Shown here in pieces: positions 22,571 to 34,843 of a stretch of 64,000 nt of DNA. The stretch lies in assembly GCA_002104985.1 (NCBI GenBank), contig MCGO01000052.1:62001-126000 (forward strand), written 5' to 3'. The position numbers and the translations under genes are program-made. Origin of the DNA: Rhizoclosmatium globosum. Its lineage: Eukaryota > Chytridiomycota > Chytridiomycetes > Chytridiales > Chytriomycetaceae. A model generated the notes under the pieces. The model worked only from the letters and a program-made list of their open reading frames with translations, had not been told where the DNA came from and did no database searches. How positions within the stretch are numbered: the first letter of the stretch is position 1; the number at the start of each line of letters is the position of its first letter.

Positions 22571-23769
22571 TTAGAAGTAGTTTGGAAGAATGTAGTGCAA
22601 CTTGGCAACAGTCTCCTTGTTTCTCTTGGCAGGGTCGGTGATACCAGCAAACTTCATGCTTCCCTTCAACTCCTTGACAGTCTTCAAGGTACCTTGCTCA
22701 AGAGCAATTTCAACCTTCTGGATCAAGTGACCCAACAAGTTCTTGGCGTTGGCAGAGTTGGCACCCAAGTTGGCAATAACAGCCTCAACATTGACGGCCT
22801 CCTCACCCTCTCTCCAGCAGTCGTAGTCGGTGGACATGCAGACCATTTGGTAAGCGATTTCAGCCTCACGAGCAAGCTTGGACTCTGGGAGGACGGACAT
22901 GTTGATAATGTCGCATCCCCAGGACGGTAGAGCTTAGATTCGGCACGGGTGGAGAATTGAGGACCTTCCATGCAGACGAGGGTCTTGTCAGTGTGGAACT
23001 TGACAGATGGGCAAGCAGTCTTGGCAACATCGGCAATGAGGGCAGCAAGGGAAGTGTCGAATGGATCAGCGAACATGGCTGATGCATTAATACATTTTAG
23101 TGTTAGTAATGTTAAGGAGGGAGGGTTCAAGGTGGTGATGGAAGGGGTTGAGCGTCCAAACTTTGGGGTGACATCCCACCTCCTCTCTTCCAACAAGTCC
23201 CTGCATCCTCCAGTCAAGATCCAGTCCCTCATGATCCAATAAGCTACAATATCAAGTCTCCACCAGTTTCCTCCAACTGACAGCCAACCAAGGCAACACT
23301 CCCAAAAAGCGAAAACACCAAAACGCACCATGAGCAACAACACCATTCTCAAAGAAAGTGCTTGGGCGGACACCCTTTGTGCGATCAACAACTTGTGATG
23401 GAATGACAAAGTCCCGTGGAGCAATTTCCTCCTGGAGAGAACCAACTGCGGAGAAGGCCAGAATAACCTCGACGCCCAAGTGCTTCAAAGCTGCGATGTT
23501 GGCACGCGCAGGAACCTGGGCTTTGCGTTAACTAACTAGGTAAGTACACTAGAGATACGCACCTCGGATGGGTTGAGGTAGTGGCCTCGGCCGTGGCGGG
23601 CAAGGAACGCAACCTTGGTTCCATGCGCTGTCTCTGAGACAACAATCTTGTCACTTGGGAAGCCCCAGGGCGTCTCCGGGTTCACTTCGCCGAGCACCTT
23701 GAGGCCCTCGAGGTGGTACAGTCCGGATCCGCCAATCACGGCAACTTTGACGTCAGTGAAGGTGCTCAT
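22571..23769 (-). CDS. MEU1: S-methyl-5'-thioadenosine phosphorylase
   Basis: The protein begins [23 protein letters not shown] and holds the family blocks [13 protein letters not shown](P)[28 protein letters not shown], and [17 protein letters not shown]. After a one-base loss near 22925 it resumes [20 protein letters not shown], then STDYDCW. These include the phosphate- and substrate-binding residues of MTAP. An intron of about 257 nt (23336-23078) follows VAHG and two shorter ones precede it. The enzyme splits methylthioadenosine to adenine and methylthioribose-1-phosphate in methionine salvage. Length (about 300 residues) fits. The yeast name MEU1 is used by homology. Confidence 0.92.
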
Positions 23770-24663
23770 TTTCAATGTTATTCTGTGGTTAACTCGATTT
23801 CTGAACCAAACTCATAAACAACGGCCGCATTATTCACTGTTGGAATTTCAAGCGATAGTGTGTTGAATCTTGGGCGATAATGAACTGGAGACTCTTGTTT
23901 ACCCAAAGGCACCACTGCTCCGAATCCACTGTCACTTAATCTCCCCCTCTTCTTTCGGTAGACCTCATATTTTTACAATCTCCTCGACTGTTGATAATGT
24001 ACTCGGAATCTGAATATACAAGAATGGATCGTTTTCCCAAGCAGCCCTGGTGTACACCCAATATTTGTTATTCAGAGCTTGATCAACAACTGCAGGATAT
24101 CTAATACAAACCACAGCGTTGAATATTGAAAACCTGAAGACTACTATGTGTCGAACATATGATAACAGCCACTTTCGCCCAAATTGCAGAAAGAGTTATC
24201 AAACCGTCTTTCAAGGAGTGAACAATTAGTAGATTGAGTTGAGGGCAGCCAGAAGCACCTGAATAAAAGGACCCCTTTGATAATTGAAACACTTTGTGAC
24301 TGGAATGATAAGAGGCACTGTCTCGCAAATGGACTTTCTGATGCCTCATAGGCTCACTGGAAAAGGTGCCACAAGTTAAATGACAAAGGAATGGTACAGA
24401 TACGCAACAATCAAAGCTCACAAAATGGCGATCTGTACCCAGTCCCTACTGTTCGATGCCTCGCACTTCAGTCCTGACGGAAATGGTCAAACATAGAGGT
24501 GGCGTCACAAGCCCACAACTGAAGACATAATTTTTTTTGAAACGTACCACATGACCACGGTGATGGGAAAGGAAAAAGCAAAAAATGGCGTTCTTTCGGG
24601 ATCAAAAATGCCTCCCGGCGTGCCACCCTATGAGTATAAATTCGGGAGAAATGTGTGAATTGG
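23770..24663. other. 894-bp intergenic region, no supported gene
   Basis: The gap lies between divergent MTAP and S28 peptidase genes. Open frames are short and of unlikely composition. The right edge carries the S28 core promoter. Nothing else can be assigned. Confidence 0.4.
24635..24640 (+). promoter_or_regulatory. TATA box of the S28 peptidase gene
   Basis: A clear TATAAA within GAGTATAAATTCGGGAG lies 24 bases before the first ATG (24664) and 47 before the second (24687). The spacing suits a transcription start close to 24665, which would favour the second ATG as initiator. Confidence 0.55.
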
Positions 24664-26362
24664 ATGCATCAATTTTCTCTTAAACTATGTTGCCTCAACT
24701 CTACTCTCCCTTTTGCAGCTGCAACTACTGTCTCGGCTGCATCTGTCGCCGTAAAGCAACAACTCACTCCTCACCTCCGCCCTCTCAACATTGTCGATGC
24801 CATTGGTCAAGGAAACCTTCCAGCAGCCATCGCCCCACCTGGACTTCCCACCAAACAAGGTATTACAAACAAACCGTGGACCATTTTGGAAACCAAAAGG
24901 GCGTTAACGGAACCAAGTTTGACCAGCTCTACTTTGTTCAAGACGCTTACTACAAGCCCGGAGGGCCCATCTTCTTTTTCATTGCCGGTGAATCTCAGGC
25001 TGACGACGGTTTTATGACGGGTGGAGCCGGTTCCCTTCTGTCTTGGTTGATGCCACGATACAATGGAATGGCTGTGAGTCTTGAGCACAGATTCTACGGA
25101 TCCACACGTGAGTTGATACTTTTTTTACTGACTTAACAACGTTACTCAACTTCATACATCTACTCAGCCGCAACTCCTGGACGTTCTACTCCAACTGCCG
25201 ATTTGTCTCCTGAGTCTCTCAATTGCTAACTGCCGACCAGTCTGTCGAGGATATGGCAGAATTCATTTCCAATTTCCCATCATTGTTCCCGCAATACAAG
25301 ATCAATGCTGCGACTAGGTGGATTGCCATTGGAGGCTCTTACCCAGGTGCTCTTGCTGCCTGGCTCCGTCAACACACCCAGAGCTCGTTTACGCCGCTCA
25401 CGCCTCGTCCGCGCCAGTGAATCTTGTCGAAGATTTTTGGCAATATTCATATGCTGTGGACCAAGGAATGACATTTGAGTCTAACATGCGATTCGGGAAT
25501 GGAAACGCTTGTATGACCGGATGGACACGTGCAGTCAAGCTCTTTGACGATGCAATTACAGCCAATCTGAACAACCCAGCTGGCCTTAAGGCGTTCAAGT
25601 CTAAATTCTGGTTGAGTCAAGTCGAGAATGTTGGCGATGTTGCGTCATTTGTCACGTCTTTCATGGGAGGAGGTGTTCAGTACTTTGAGACTGCATCCAC
25701 AATTGGAGACAAGACAACTCTTGAAACTGTTTGTGGTGGGAAATTGTACCCTGCATTTACAAAGCCCAAGGCAACTGACGCGGAGCTTTTGACTGCGTTG
25801 CAAGACTTGACCATTTATCGTATGAAGTTGTACGGAGTTAAAGGGGACAGTGATCCAATTGTTGGACCATGGTTCTCAACCACTCCAATCACGGATTGGT
25901 CGCTAACTGGTCCTACTTTCCAGTCTTTGTGGCCATACCAGTCTTGCAATCAGTTTGGATACTTCCAAGTCGGTCAACATGGCAAGGGCAGTTTGATTGA
26001 GGGATGGTCGGTGTATTCATTCATAACAATGTTGATTACTGGGAATGGGGCTGCAAGCTCCAAGGCCTTACTGCTCAGAAGGGAAATATTCCAGGGCAGG
26101 TACAAAGGAGCAGACATACTGGGGAGGACTCAACATTGAGCAAGATAAGATTCTGTGGGTGAATGGGCAGTACGACCCATGGCACTGGCTTTCGAACTAC
26201 AATGTCGCCTATGATGGTCAAGAGTCTATGTTGTATGCAAACGCGACTCACTGTAACGATTTGTGGGGACCAACCACCCGATGGCCAGCTGTTTCCCCTT
26301 CATACTCCAAAACCTTCTGGGACAAGATCTTTGCCACTTACGACAAGTGGATTCTCGGTTAA
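24664..26362 (+). CDS. Serine carboxypeptidase S28 family (PRCP/thymus-specific protease-like)
   Basis: A hydrophobic N-terminus (LPFAAATTVSAAS) acts as signal peptide. Then follow RYYKQTVDHFGNQKGVNGTK and GGPIFFFIAGES, both typical of S28, and VSLEHRFYGST. The nucleophile motif WIAIGGSYPGALAAWLR (about 25320-25370) holds the catalytic Ser. The C-terminal WVNGQYDPWHWLS and ATHCNDLW carry the Asp and His. The frame is broken in several places between 24850 and 26100, mixing short introns with probable single-base errors, so the conceptual gene needs joining. The enzyme is a secreted or lysosomal Pro-Xaa carboxypeptidase or tripeptidyl-type protease. Start is 24664 or 24687, and the upstream TATA box slightly favours 24687. 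Confidence 0.85.
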
Positions 26363-26395
26363 ACTTTACTCGCTTTTCTTTTCTCCATCCTTTCC

Positions 26396-26401
26396 AATAA
26401 A
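26396..26401 (+). terminator. Poly(A) signal AATAAA
   Basis: A canonical AATAAA lies 34 bases after the stop codon of the S28 peptidase gene. Confidence 0.5.
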
Positions 26402-26523
26402 GTAATCAATTTAACTTCTGAATTAAAATCATGTCAAAACCACCCATTCTTTCACTTTCACCAACGCTTTTGTTTCGCACCTTCGCGCACACAATATTTC
26501 CGCATTCCATATTGTTTATTGCA

Positions 26524-28073
26524 ATGGAAGGGCCGTGGCAAGGTAAACGGAAGTCCCTCAAGTGTCTCTGTTTGACCAGCCAATGAAGTCACGCCGAGCT
26601 CCAGTCCGTGGCAGACTTCTTCCAGAGCGAAAACAAGGACTACGACAACCACGAAGGACTCTTTGTTCAGATTGGGCGGGAGAGTGGACACTTCAGGTGG
26701 GTTTCTTGTTGGCAACAGGGACAGCACACTAACCAAACAATAGTCAGCTGTCATTCATCGAACGTGTCGCGGTGCCGGTGCTGGCGGCGTGCGTAATTGG
26801 GTCTACGATGATACGGAAGCTTTTCTGAGGGACGGGCTGAGGCTGTGAGGAAATGAAATTCTGTCTGTCGTCGACTCACCGTTGAAATAGTTCTAAAGCC
26901 ATGACTCTCAAAACTGGGTTGGCGGGTCTTTGGTGGGGCGGTGGTAAAGGATGCGTGGCAAGGAACAGCGGAAAAGGACTCGCAGAATCAGATTCGCCTC
27001 TTGAACGCTCCAGAGTCTTTACTGATTATGGTTCATTTTTATCGCGACTTTCTGGTGTTTTTGTTGCTGCTCAAGATGTTGGCATCACCGAAAAGGACAT
27101 ACTCGATTTACACTCTGCAACGCGTTTTGTGACTGTGTCCCTCCTTCGATGGGGGGTTCTTCAATGCCTGCGATTCCAACTGCGAGAGGTGTTGCTGTCG
27201 CCATGGAAGCAGCTTGTGATCACGCTGGAATCCACTTACTGGTGCCAGGATCGCGATTCAGGGATTGGGTAATGTCGGCATGCATCTGGCTCATCTTCTA
27301 CTGGAATTTGGAGTCGGAAAAATAGTCGCGTCTATTACTTCACCATCCAGAGTGCCAACAATCCAAAGTCAGTTTGCAAAATACGGAGACCGGTTTGAGT
27401 TGACAATCGCAAATGATAAAGGCGATAACTCAATCTTATTTGAAGGTGGCATTGTCCTGAAAATGTATAATCGCTGAAAACCTGTCTTAGATGTCGATAT
27501 CGTATCACCTTGTGCAACTGGCGGAATCTTGAACGATCTGACGATTCCGTGCATTCGTGCCAAGATTGTATGCGGGGCTGCAAACAACCAATTGTTAGGT
27601 GAGTTGATACTCATCTGTCAGTGTCTTCATACTTGTTTAGAACCGCGAAACATGATAAGTTGCTCCAAAGTCGCGGAATTCGTTACGTGCCTGACGTATG
27701 TACAGCTCATTTTAACGTTTAGAATCGTTGATTTATGCTTCAAAGTTTGTTTGCAATCGTATGGGAATTGTCGCTTGTGCCGATGAGCATTTGGGTACAA
27801 TTGAGAATGATCCCCGCCTGTTGATTCATTTAGGTATGAAGAATTCGTCGTTTTACCGTTGATTGAATTGATATTCCTCCAGGTCGGGATTGGAATAACT
27901 CGATATATAACCTGACTCGAAAAGTTCTCGTTGAATCCGAAACCAAACGTCGAACAACGCAAGAAATATCTTTAGAAATAGCCGAGACAGAATCGAAAAA
28001 GGTCAACCCTTTGTATGGACACCGTGGAATTCAGATTATCAATTCGCTCACGAAGGCACCAACCTGTTTATAG
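26524..28073 (+). CDS. Glu/Leu/Phe/Val-type amino acid dehydrogenase
   Basis: Exons restore [40 protein letters not shown], and [20 protein letters not shown], the substrate lysine block (K..L....GGGK). Later come the helix preceding the NAD domain and the Rossmann motif [20 protein letters not shown] (GxGNVG). The end [15 protein letters not shown] and [11 protein letters not shown] is diagnostic of leucine/phenylalanine dehydrogenases (PCA.GG.L...T...... I.GaANNQL). Single-base losses near 27134 and 27234 break the frame. Length (about 380 residues) suits the short leucine-dehydrogenase class better than fungal glutamate dehydrogenases. It should catalyse NAD-dependent oxidative deamination. 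The first exon is tentative. Confidence 0.82.
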
Positions 28074-28124
28074 TTTAATCACTTTATACCGCTGGTTGAT
28101 AGTAAAACTGAATGTAGCTTTATT

Positions 28125-30374
28125 TTAGTGACTCTCTTCGCTCATTGTGGACACTTTCTTTACAGCTTTCAACCAACAAGACTGGTTTCCAGAACTACCC
28201 CATTGCAATGAATATGTCCCGAAATAGTCGCAACTGTATATTAGTCCATCCACACATATTTGAAGTCCCGCAACATAACACGGCGTCCCAATAATACTTG
28301 CAGGGGGCTCGGAGTGGACGGAGGTTGTGTCGGAGGAACGTTCCCACACCCAGGCAGATTAAACCTCACCCAAATGAAGGTTCCGGTTGTTGGCGATAAC
28401 ATACATTCGAAGCTGATTCCGTCAACGCATATTATTTCTCCAAATGTTGAGCAGGGCTTATCATCTGTCGCTTGACTTGGTGTTGGAGTGAGCGTTGGAG
28501 TTGGAGTTGAAGTTGGTTCTTCTATGGGCGAGGAGTTTGTGCTAGGTGCTTGAATAATAAGTATGGTTTCAGTCGTTGGAATATCTATTGTCGTGACATT
28601 TGCAAGTGTTGCTGTGCTGTTTGACGTAATGGTAAAACTTGAAGGCGTCAGAGTTGATGGAACAGGGGTTATGTACACCGATGAAAGAAATTCAGTCGAA
28701 AAAGTAGTGGTAGAAAAAGTCGGTGGGGTTAGTGTTGATCGAGTTGAAGTCTGAAACGTGGTTGATACAGTCACAGTTATAGACATAGGTGTCGCTGTTG
28801 TGGCTGTGGTTGTATTCAGTGATGTAGTGACTTGAGTGCTCGTTTTGGTTGTAGTTGACGCCACAGCTATTACTGGAATAACTCCACCGCATCTTGCCGA
28901 CAATGGAAACGTCTTACTGCAAATTTGCTGTATTACTGAGTTAACACCCAGATTATTTGGTTGTAATTTTGATCCTGTTGGAAGGTCGTTCTTGGGCTTG
29001 AAGAGTTCCCAAACGTAACCGCCAAGAGTGATTGAGGACGATACACCTTGCAAAATTGTTTTCAAGTCTGGTTGAGTTAATGGAAGCTGATGCGAGGAAT
29101 CGTTGAAAGGCGAGGGATGAGAAGGCTGTCCAACTTGATATCCAGTGCGAGCCCAAATCCCAGCTTGTGCGTAGGTGCTCATGAAATATTGGACCTGGCC
29201 TCCCAAATTACAATCAAATATGATATCTTGGCATGAATAGTACGCATTGTTTTTCGAAAGGTCGAAACTTTTGACATTAATCCCCCCTGCATTCGCGTCA
29301 TGTGTTATGAAGCGGATTAAATCTGGATACCATAGATTGACGTAGTACCAAAGTCCTTTTAGACTACCACCCCACCAGTTGCCTTGCCACGCACCGACAC
29401 TGCTCACGGTTGTTGAGAACAAACATGTGGGATAAATTAGTCTAATTTGCTTCATAATGTCATAAGCTATTGCTGAATATTTATAAACGGTTTGGTCAAG
29501 TTTGAAAGGGCCTAGACTATTTGAGCCCGATCGAAATGTGTCAGCTGTGCGACGATTCAGATGTAATGTATTTGAAAAGAGGGCTTTGTGTCTCACCGTG
29601 CCATATTTCGTTATAGTCCAAGTCGACGCCATTTAAACCCAAGTCTTTTGCTAAGTAAATGAAGTCCTGGTACGGATCTCTGTTCTGAATGCTCCAGAGG
29701 TTACTTCCTGGAACTGTGACTACTGTGGTCTTATCGGCAGGATCTATATACTGTGCTCCACCGACTATTTCTGGGTGCCATATGACATTATTTCCTTTCG
29801 CCTGGCTTGCTACCCTAGCTTGTGCATTTTGGAAAGATGAGGTATTATTCGGTTCTGGGAAAACCGAAAGATCGCTCAAATCATATGCGTAAACTCCCAA
29901 ATCACACGCGCGGCACCAATTATTGTCTTTGGTACATGCTGTTGTGGATCCATTCCCATATTTGTAGATCTTCCAATATTCATCACTCATTCCGAAGTAG
30001 GCTATTGAATACTTCATGTAGAAATAAGGAAAACAGTTGTTATTCAGTCCTCCCATGGATAAGAATACTTCTATTCCGCCAGCTTGGAGTTTCTTGACAG
30101 CTTCTTTGACAGCTGCAAAGCCATAATCTCCTGATGTTGGGAAGCCAATATTCGAATATTGAAGAGTCTTCGAACCAGGTATATACAACATATCAGGTCT
30201 TACAAACGAGAGCATCAGTCGAGTCATCGGTAAGTTTGAGGCATTGGCCGCCAAAGCTTGTAATTTGGCGGGACCATCAATTGGATTCATAAACAATGCT
30301 CCGGCTATAACTTTCTGAGCGTATACATTTGGAGAGACGAGAAGAAAGCTTAATACGCCAGCAGTTGATAACAT
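28125..30374 (-). CDS. GH18 chitinase-like enzyme with chitin-binding modules
   Basis: A signal peptide (MLSTAGVLSFLLVSPNVYA) starts the protein. The catalytic region has FLSMGGLNNNCF (the SxGG strand 3 block) and LGLNGVDLDYNEIWHADTFR, the strand 4 DxxDxDxE block with an extra residue before the Glu. A 51-nt intron lies within WHAD. A second exon carries VWELFKP, the usual C-terminal Trp of the barrel. A Ser/Thr-rich linker then leads to a Cys-containing module (CSTFGEIICVDGISFECMLS...) and, after a frame break near 28330, a related second copy (PCYVAGLQICVDGLIYSCDY). Both resemble CBM19-type chitin-binding modules. It likely acts on wall chitin or related glycans outside the cell. Confidence 0.72.
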
Positions 30375-30573
30375 CTCGTACTATTCTGCAAATCTCTTGT
30401 TCCAGAACTTGCCGACTGCTTTGTCCACCCGACAAAGACTTCACTGCAAATTTAAACCGTAGCTTTGTTTAGTAACGGAAATAAATCATGGCGAAAGGGG
30501 AATTTGAAGAATAAAGACAGCTTCATTCAAGTGACAATTTTGACAAACACCTCCAAAAAGAACAGCCGCCCAC

Positions 30574-33500
30574 ATGTCAGAGACTGATCTAGTAGCAGCG
30601 AGAGCAGCTGAACCAGATGGAAACTTTCCCGAAATCAAAACTACTGACACGACTGTTGCATCCAATGTTTCCCTGTCGAACATCCAAACAAACAGCAGTG
30701 TCAGAGTGGCTGTTCGGATCCGACCAAATCATGCCTCTGCATCTTTGTCTACAGAATCATTAGATACAGCAGCATCGCATATTATTCCAAAAGATATGAC
30801 AACTTTGACTGTTGTCTGTCCACCTCCTTCAGCGAATCCGTCACTTTTCTCAGATCTTCAATCCAGCTCCGCCGTAATCTCCGCAGCAGCTGAAGTTTTA
30901 TGGGAATATGATTCTGTATGGAACGAGCAGTCCGATCAGGTCAGTTGGCCATGACAGTTGTTTGAGAGTTTGAACTCAGCAAGGAATAGGATTCACTGTT
31001 CAAAGCTGAAGTTTCTCCTCTTGTGAACGCATTTGTAGAAGGATTTAATGCAACTCTATTCGCATAGTTAAGCTCCATTTTGTACTTGTTTATTGGATTC
31101 GCAACTAACATGGCATACATATGCAGCGGTCAAACGGGATCAGGGAAAACATTCACAATGGGATCGTCCGTACCTGACATGGTTCTCCCATCGTCACCAA
31201 CCAAGAAAACAGGAATCCTTCGCCCACCTCAAAGTGGACGGACTACACCTACACCAGCACCGCGAGGAGCAACAGCATCTGCCCCAACAACACCTTCGAA
31301 AACACGTTTTCAACATCCAACAGAACCACATCCTGTTTCTCTCTCATCCCTCGCAACCACACTTGGTCCAACATCTGAACATTTTCTCACACCAACAAGC
31401 GGAATGATCCCCCGAGCCATTCATCAAATATTTGAAAAACTAGCTCATCTTCGTGACATGGAATCCCAAACTTCATCGTATACCATTAAAATCTCGTTTT
31501 TGGAGCTACACAATGAAGAATGGATCGACTTGCTGAAGGAAACACAATCGAGAGGAAGTTCTGGTGGAAGCGGGACTGTGGGTACATTTGGAAAGAGGCC
31601 TTCGACGCCGTCAAAGAATTCGAAGCAGACCGATGCAACAAATCAAGAGATTTCCATACGCGAGGATAAAGACGGTAGAATCAGCATTCATGGAGCCACC
31701 TCCGTCGTTGTCGCGAGTGCTGAAGCTGCCTTGAAGTAATATCTTTAAACCGTTTTGAATGTTGCTGAAAGATTTGTCAGGTTACTTGCAAAAGGATCCA
31801 AACTCCGTTCTACAGCAGCAACAAATATGAACGAATCAAGTTCCCGTTCGCATGCCATATTTTCTGTATCATTGACAACGACGCAAATGGTCAAGGCCCA
31901 GCCGTCGTGGCACACAACAGCTCAGAAACCTTTGGCCTCAACTGCTGGACTAACAGTCACTTCCAAATTCCATTTCGTCGATTTGGCAGGATCAGAGAGA
32001 GTAAGTGACCTTCATAGCCCCTCTTGACACAGTCGACTTACAACACGACAGTTGAAACGAACCCAAAACACGGGTGACCGAAAAGCGGAAGGAATATCAA
32101 TCAACCAAGGGTTATTAGTCCTTGGACGTGTCATTAACTGCCTGACTGAAACCAAAGGCGCAACTGAAGCAGTCGTTCCATATCGTGACAGTAAATTGAC
32201 TCGATTTTTGCAAGATTCTTTGGGTGGGAACAGGTACGGTCGCAAAAAACAATATTCCATCAAATTGACTGATATCCTTCCTGTATAGCAAAACTGTGAT
32301 GCTCGCCTGTATCAGTGCCCTTGAACAAGACCTCCCCGAAACCATCAACACACTAAGATACGCGTCTCGAGCACGCGGGATCCAAAACAAATCCAGAATC
32401 ACAATTGATACGTCCGCGTCGTCTCCGGAAGTTGTTCCTCTATTGACTGAAATTGCGTCGCTCAAGTCGCAGCTTGCTGTCGCTGCTCTGGCGCAGAGTA
32501 CAGATCAGCAGCTTTTGCGAGATTTAGAGCGTGAGAATAGTGAGTTGAAGAAAGGAGAAGAGAAATGGCGTGATGAAGTGTTGGAAGGTCGTAAGCAGTG
32601 TGATGATCTTTTGGTTCAGGTATTGGAGCTGAAAATGAGTGCGAAGGGAGACCACGGTATGGAAAGTAAAGTATGGGAGTTGGAAAGTAAGTTAAAGGTT
32701 GTGGAAGGGGAAAATGATTATGTGAAGAAGCTGTTGAAAGACACGATAGATACGAAGGAGCAAGAAGTTCAATCGTTGAAAGAAGCAGAGTACAGTCTTC
32801 AAGATTCAGTACGTAATATGCAAACAAAAGTTGCATCTCTTGAGAATAACCTAAACTTGACAAGAAATGAAAATGAGAACCTCACCAACAAACTGAAGGA
32901 AGCAACCGTGGACCTTCAAACTGAGAAGTTCCTGCGAAATGAAATGCAAACAAATATTAAAGATCTCGAGAAATCTCTTGCTGAATCACAAGAACGAGAA
33001 TCCGGCCTTTCAAAAATGGCAAAGAAGATTCAGCTTGAAAACGAATCAGAGTTAAATCTACGTTGGTCAGACATCAAAGCTCTGCAAGAAAAGAATTCGG
33101 AATCAATCAAGCTCATTGAAAACTGGGAGAAGGAATTAGCTGAATCAAGAGCTGAAATAGACTTACAAAAGGAACTCCACTTGAACCAAACAAATTCCCT
33201 CAAAGACGAAATCTCATCCATAAAATCCAACGAACAAAATCTGTCTCAGCTACTTTCTGACTTGCAGAGAAAATATGAGGCGTCGGAAACAGTTGGCAAA
33301 ACTGAACTGGATGAAGTAAGAAATAATCTGAATTTCCTCACTGTCGAAAACGAGAACCTCGTCAAAAAGCTCTCTGAAATAAGAGAACATGATTCCGTTG
33401 AGATACAGTCGCTACAAGTCAAACTGGAGAGGCGCAAACAATATCGCAGACAGAAGTATCCAGGAACCATACTCTAGAATCTCGAATCAAATCACTCGAC

Positions 33501-34552
33501 TTTGAAATTGAGGCTTTAAAGAAAAAGTTGTGTTGGCTGAGACCCAAACACAGGCAGCCGTTGTGCAGAAGGAGGAACTCAAAGCTCAGATCCTGAACCT
33601 TCAAACAGAAAGATCTTTTCTGGAATCAAAACATATGAGTGAGATTGAAGTTCTGCAAGTCGAAATCACAAAGTCCCAACATGTGGACATGGAACAAGCT
33701 GCAAATCTTGTTGCCGAAGTTGAGGCCCTAAAACAAACAGTTGAGTTGAAAACGTCCCAAGTAGAGAAAGCCATCTCTGAGAAAGACGAACTCGACAATC
33801 GACTTCTCAACCTCCAATCTGAATTGACTGCCCTAAATCAAGACAAAAACTGAACATGACCAACTCACCTTTAACATCACAAAGTTGCAGCAACTCTCCA
33901 CAAACCAAGAAACTCAAATCAACTCCCTCACTCTTCAACTCTCCACAAAAACCACCGAAACCACATCCCTAAAAACCAACCTCTCCACCCTCGAAACCAC
34001 AACCAAAACCCTCCACTCCACCATCAAAACCCTCCAAACAAACCTCGCCACCTTCCATTCAACTACACCACCCTCGAAACCCAAAAACAAAACCTCGCAG
34101 ACATGGCCCGTCAAATCCCACCCCTCCGCGCATCCCTCACACTCACACACCGCCGCGCATCTCACACAATCAAACACCTCCTCACCACCATCTCCACACT
34201 CACACAAGACCGAGCCGCCGCTCTACAGCAGGTCGAAACCCTCACGCGTGACCTCAAGGCCCGATGCGGCAGTGTATCCAAGGAGGGACGTGTGTTGGAG
34301 ACGGAGGCTGTGTGGAGGGGTGATGATATGTTTGGGCGGTGGTGTTTTGATCGGGGTGTTGGGAAGGAGAATGCTGTTCGGATGAGGGTTGGGGAGTATG
34401 AGCGGATTCGGCGGGAGAGAGCTGAAAGGTGTGGTGCAGGGGAGGGTGGAGGAAAGGGGGAAGGGGGAGGGGAGGTGGAGGATGGATTGGTGGAACGGTA
34501 TCAGTTTTTGGTGAATACTGTGAGAGGGGTGAGGGAAATGTTTTCTGAGTGA
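30574..34552 (+). CDS. Kinesin-4-like motor protein
   Basis: The motor core shows [11 protein letters not shown], the P-loop [27 protein letters not shown] (switch I), [10 protein letters not shown] (switch II), [36 protein letters not shown], and the neck start [17 protein letters not shown]. These are those of the KIF4/KIF21/KIF27 group. A Ser/Thr/Pro-rich insert of about 75 residues follows the P-loop. Short GT-AG introns interrupt the motor (about 30940-31130, 31737-31780, 32000-32052, 32234-32288). About 700 residues of coiled coil follow, with frame breaks near 33475 and 33850. The end at 34552 is Gly/Glu-rich. A plus-end motor acting on spindle or flagellum is likely. Confidence 0.88.
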
Positions 34553-34843
34553 GGAGTGGATGGGGGGATGGGTGGGTTAGATTGAGGATTTCGTGTTTTT
34601 GGAATGGGAAGGGGAGATAAATCGATAGATGAGTAGATACTGTGTAATGCTTTGATTTATTTTGTGTGTGAATTCATCTATCCGTGGCGCATCTATAAGG
34701 AAAATACAATGTTAGTGGACAAGGTTTGTGTGAGGAGAAAAAGAAGTGACGTGGGAGAGAATAAGTTTGCGACTCCTGGCACCCATCTCTTCCATTATAT
34801 TCCTGACTCGTGCATTCTCCTACACTATTCTTCGATTGAGTAG

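Noticed and set aside
24101..24421. Minus-strand 106-codon frame between MTAP and the S28 peptidase
   Set aside because: No recognisable motif, no splice-linked neighbours, biased composition; treated as intergenic.
32462..32863. Minus frame antisense to the kinesin coiled coil
   Set aside because: The plus strand encodes continuous heptads after the motor domain, so this is a shadow.
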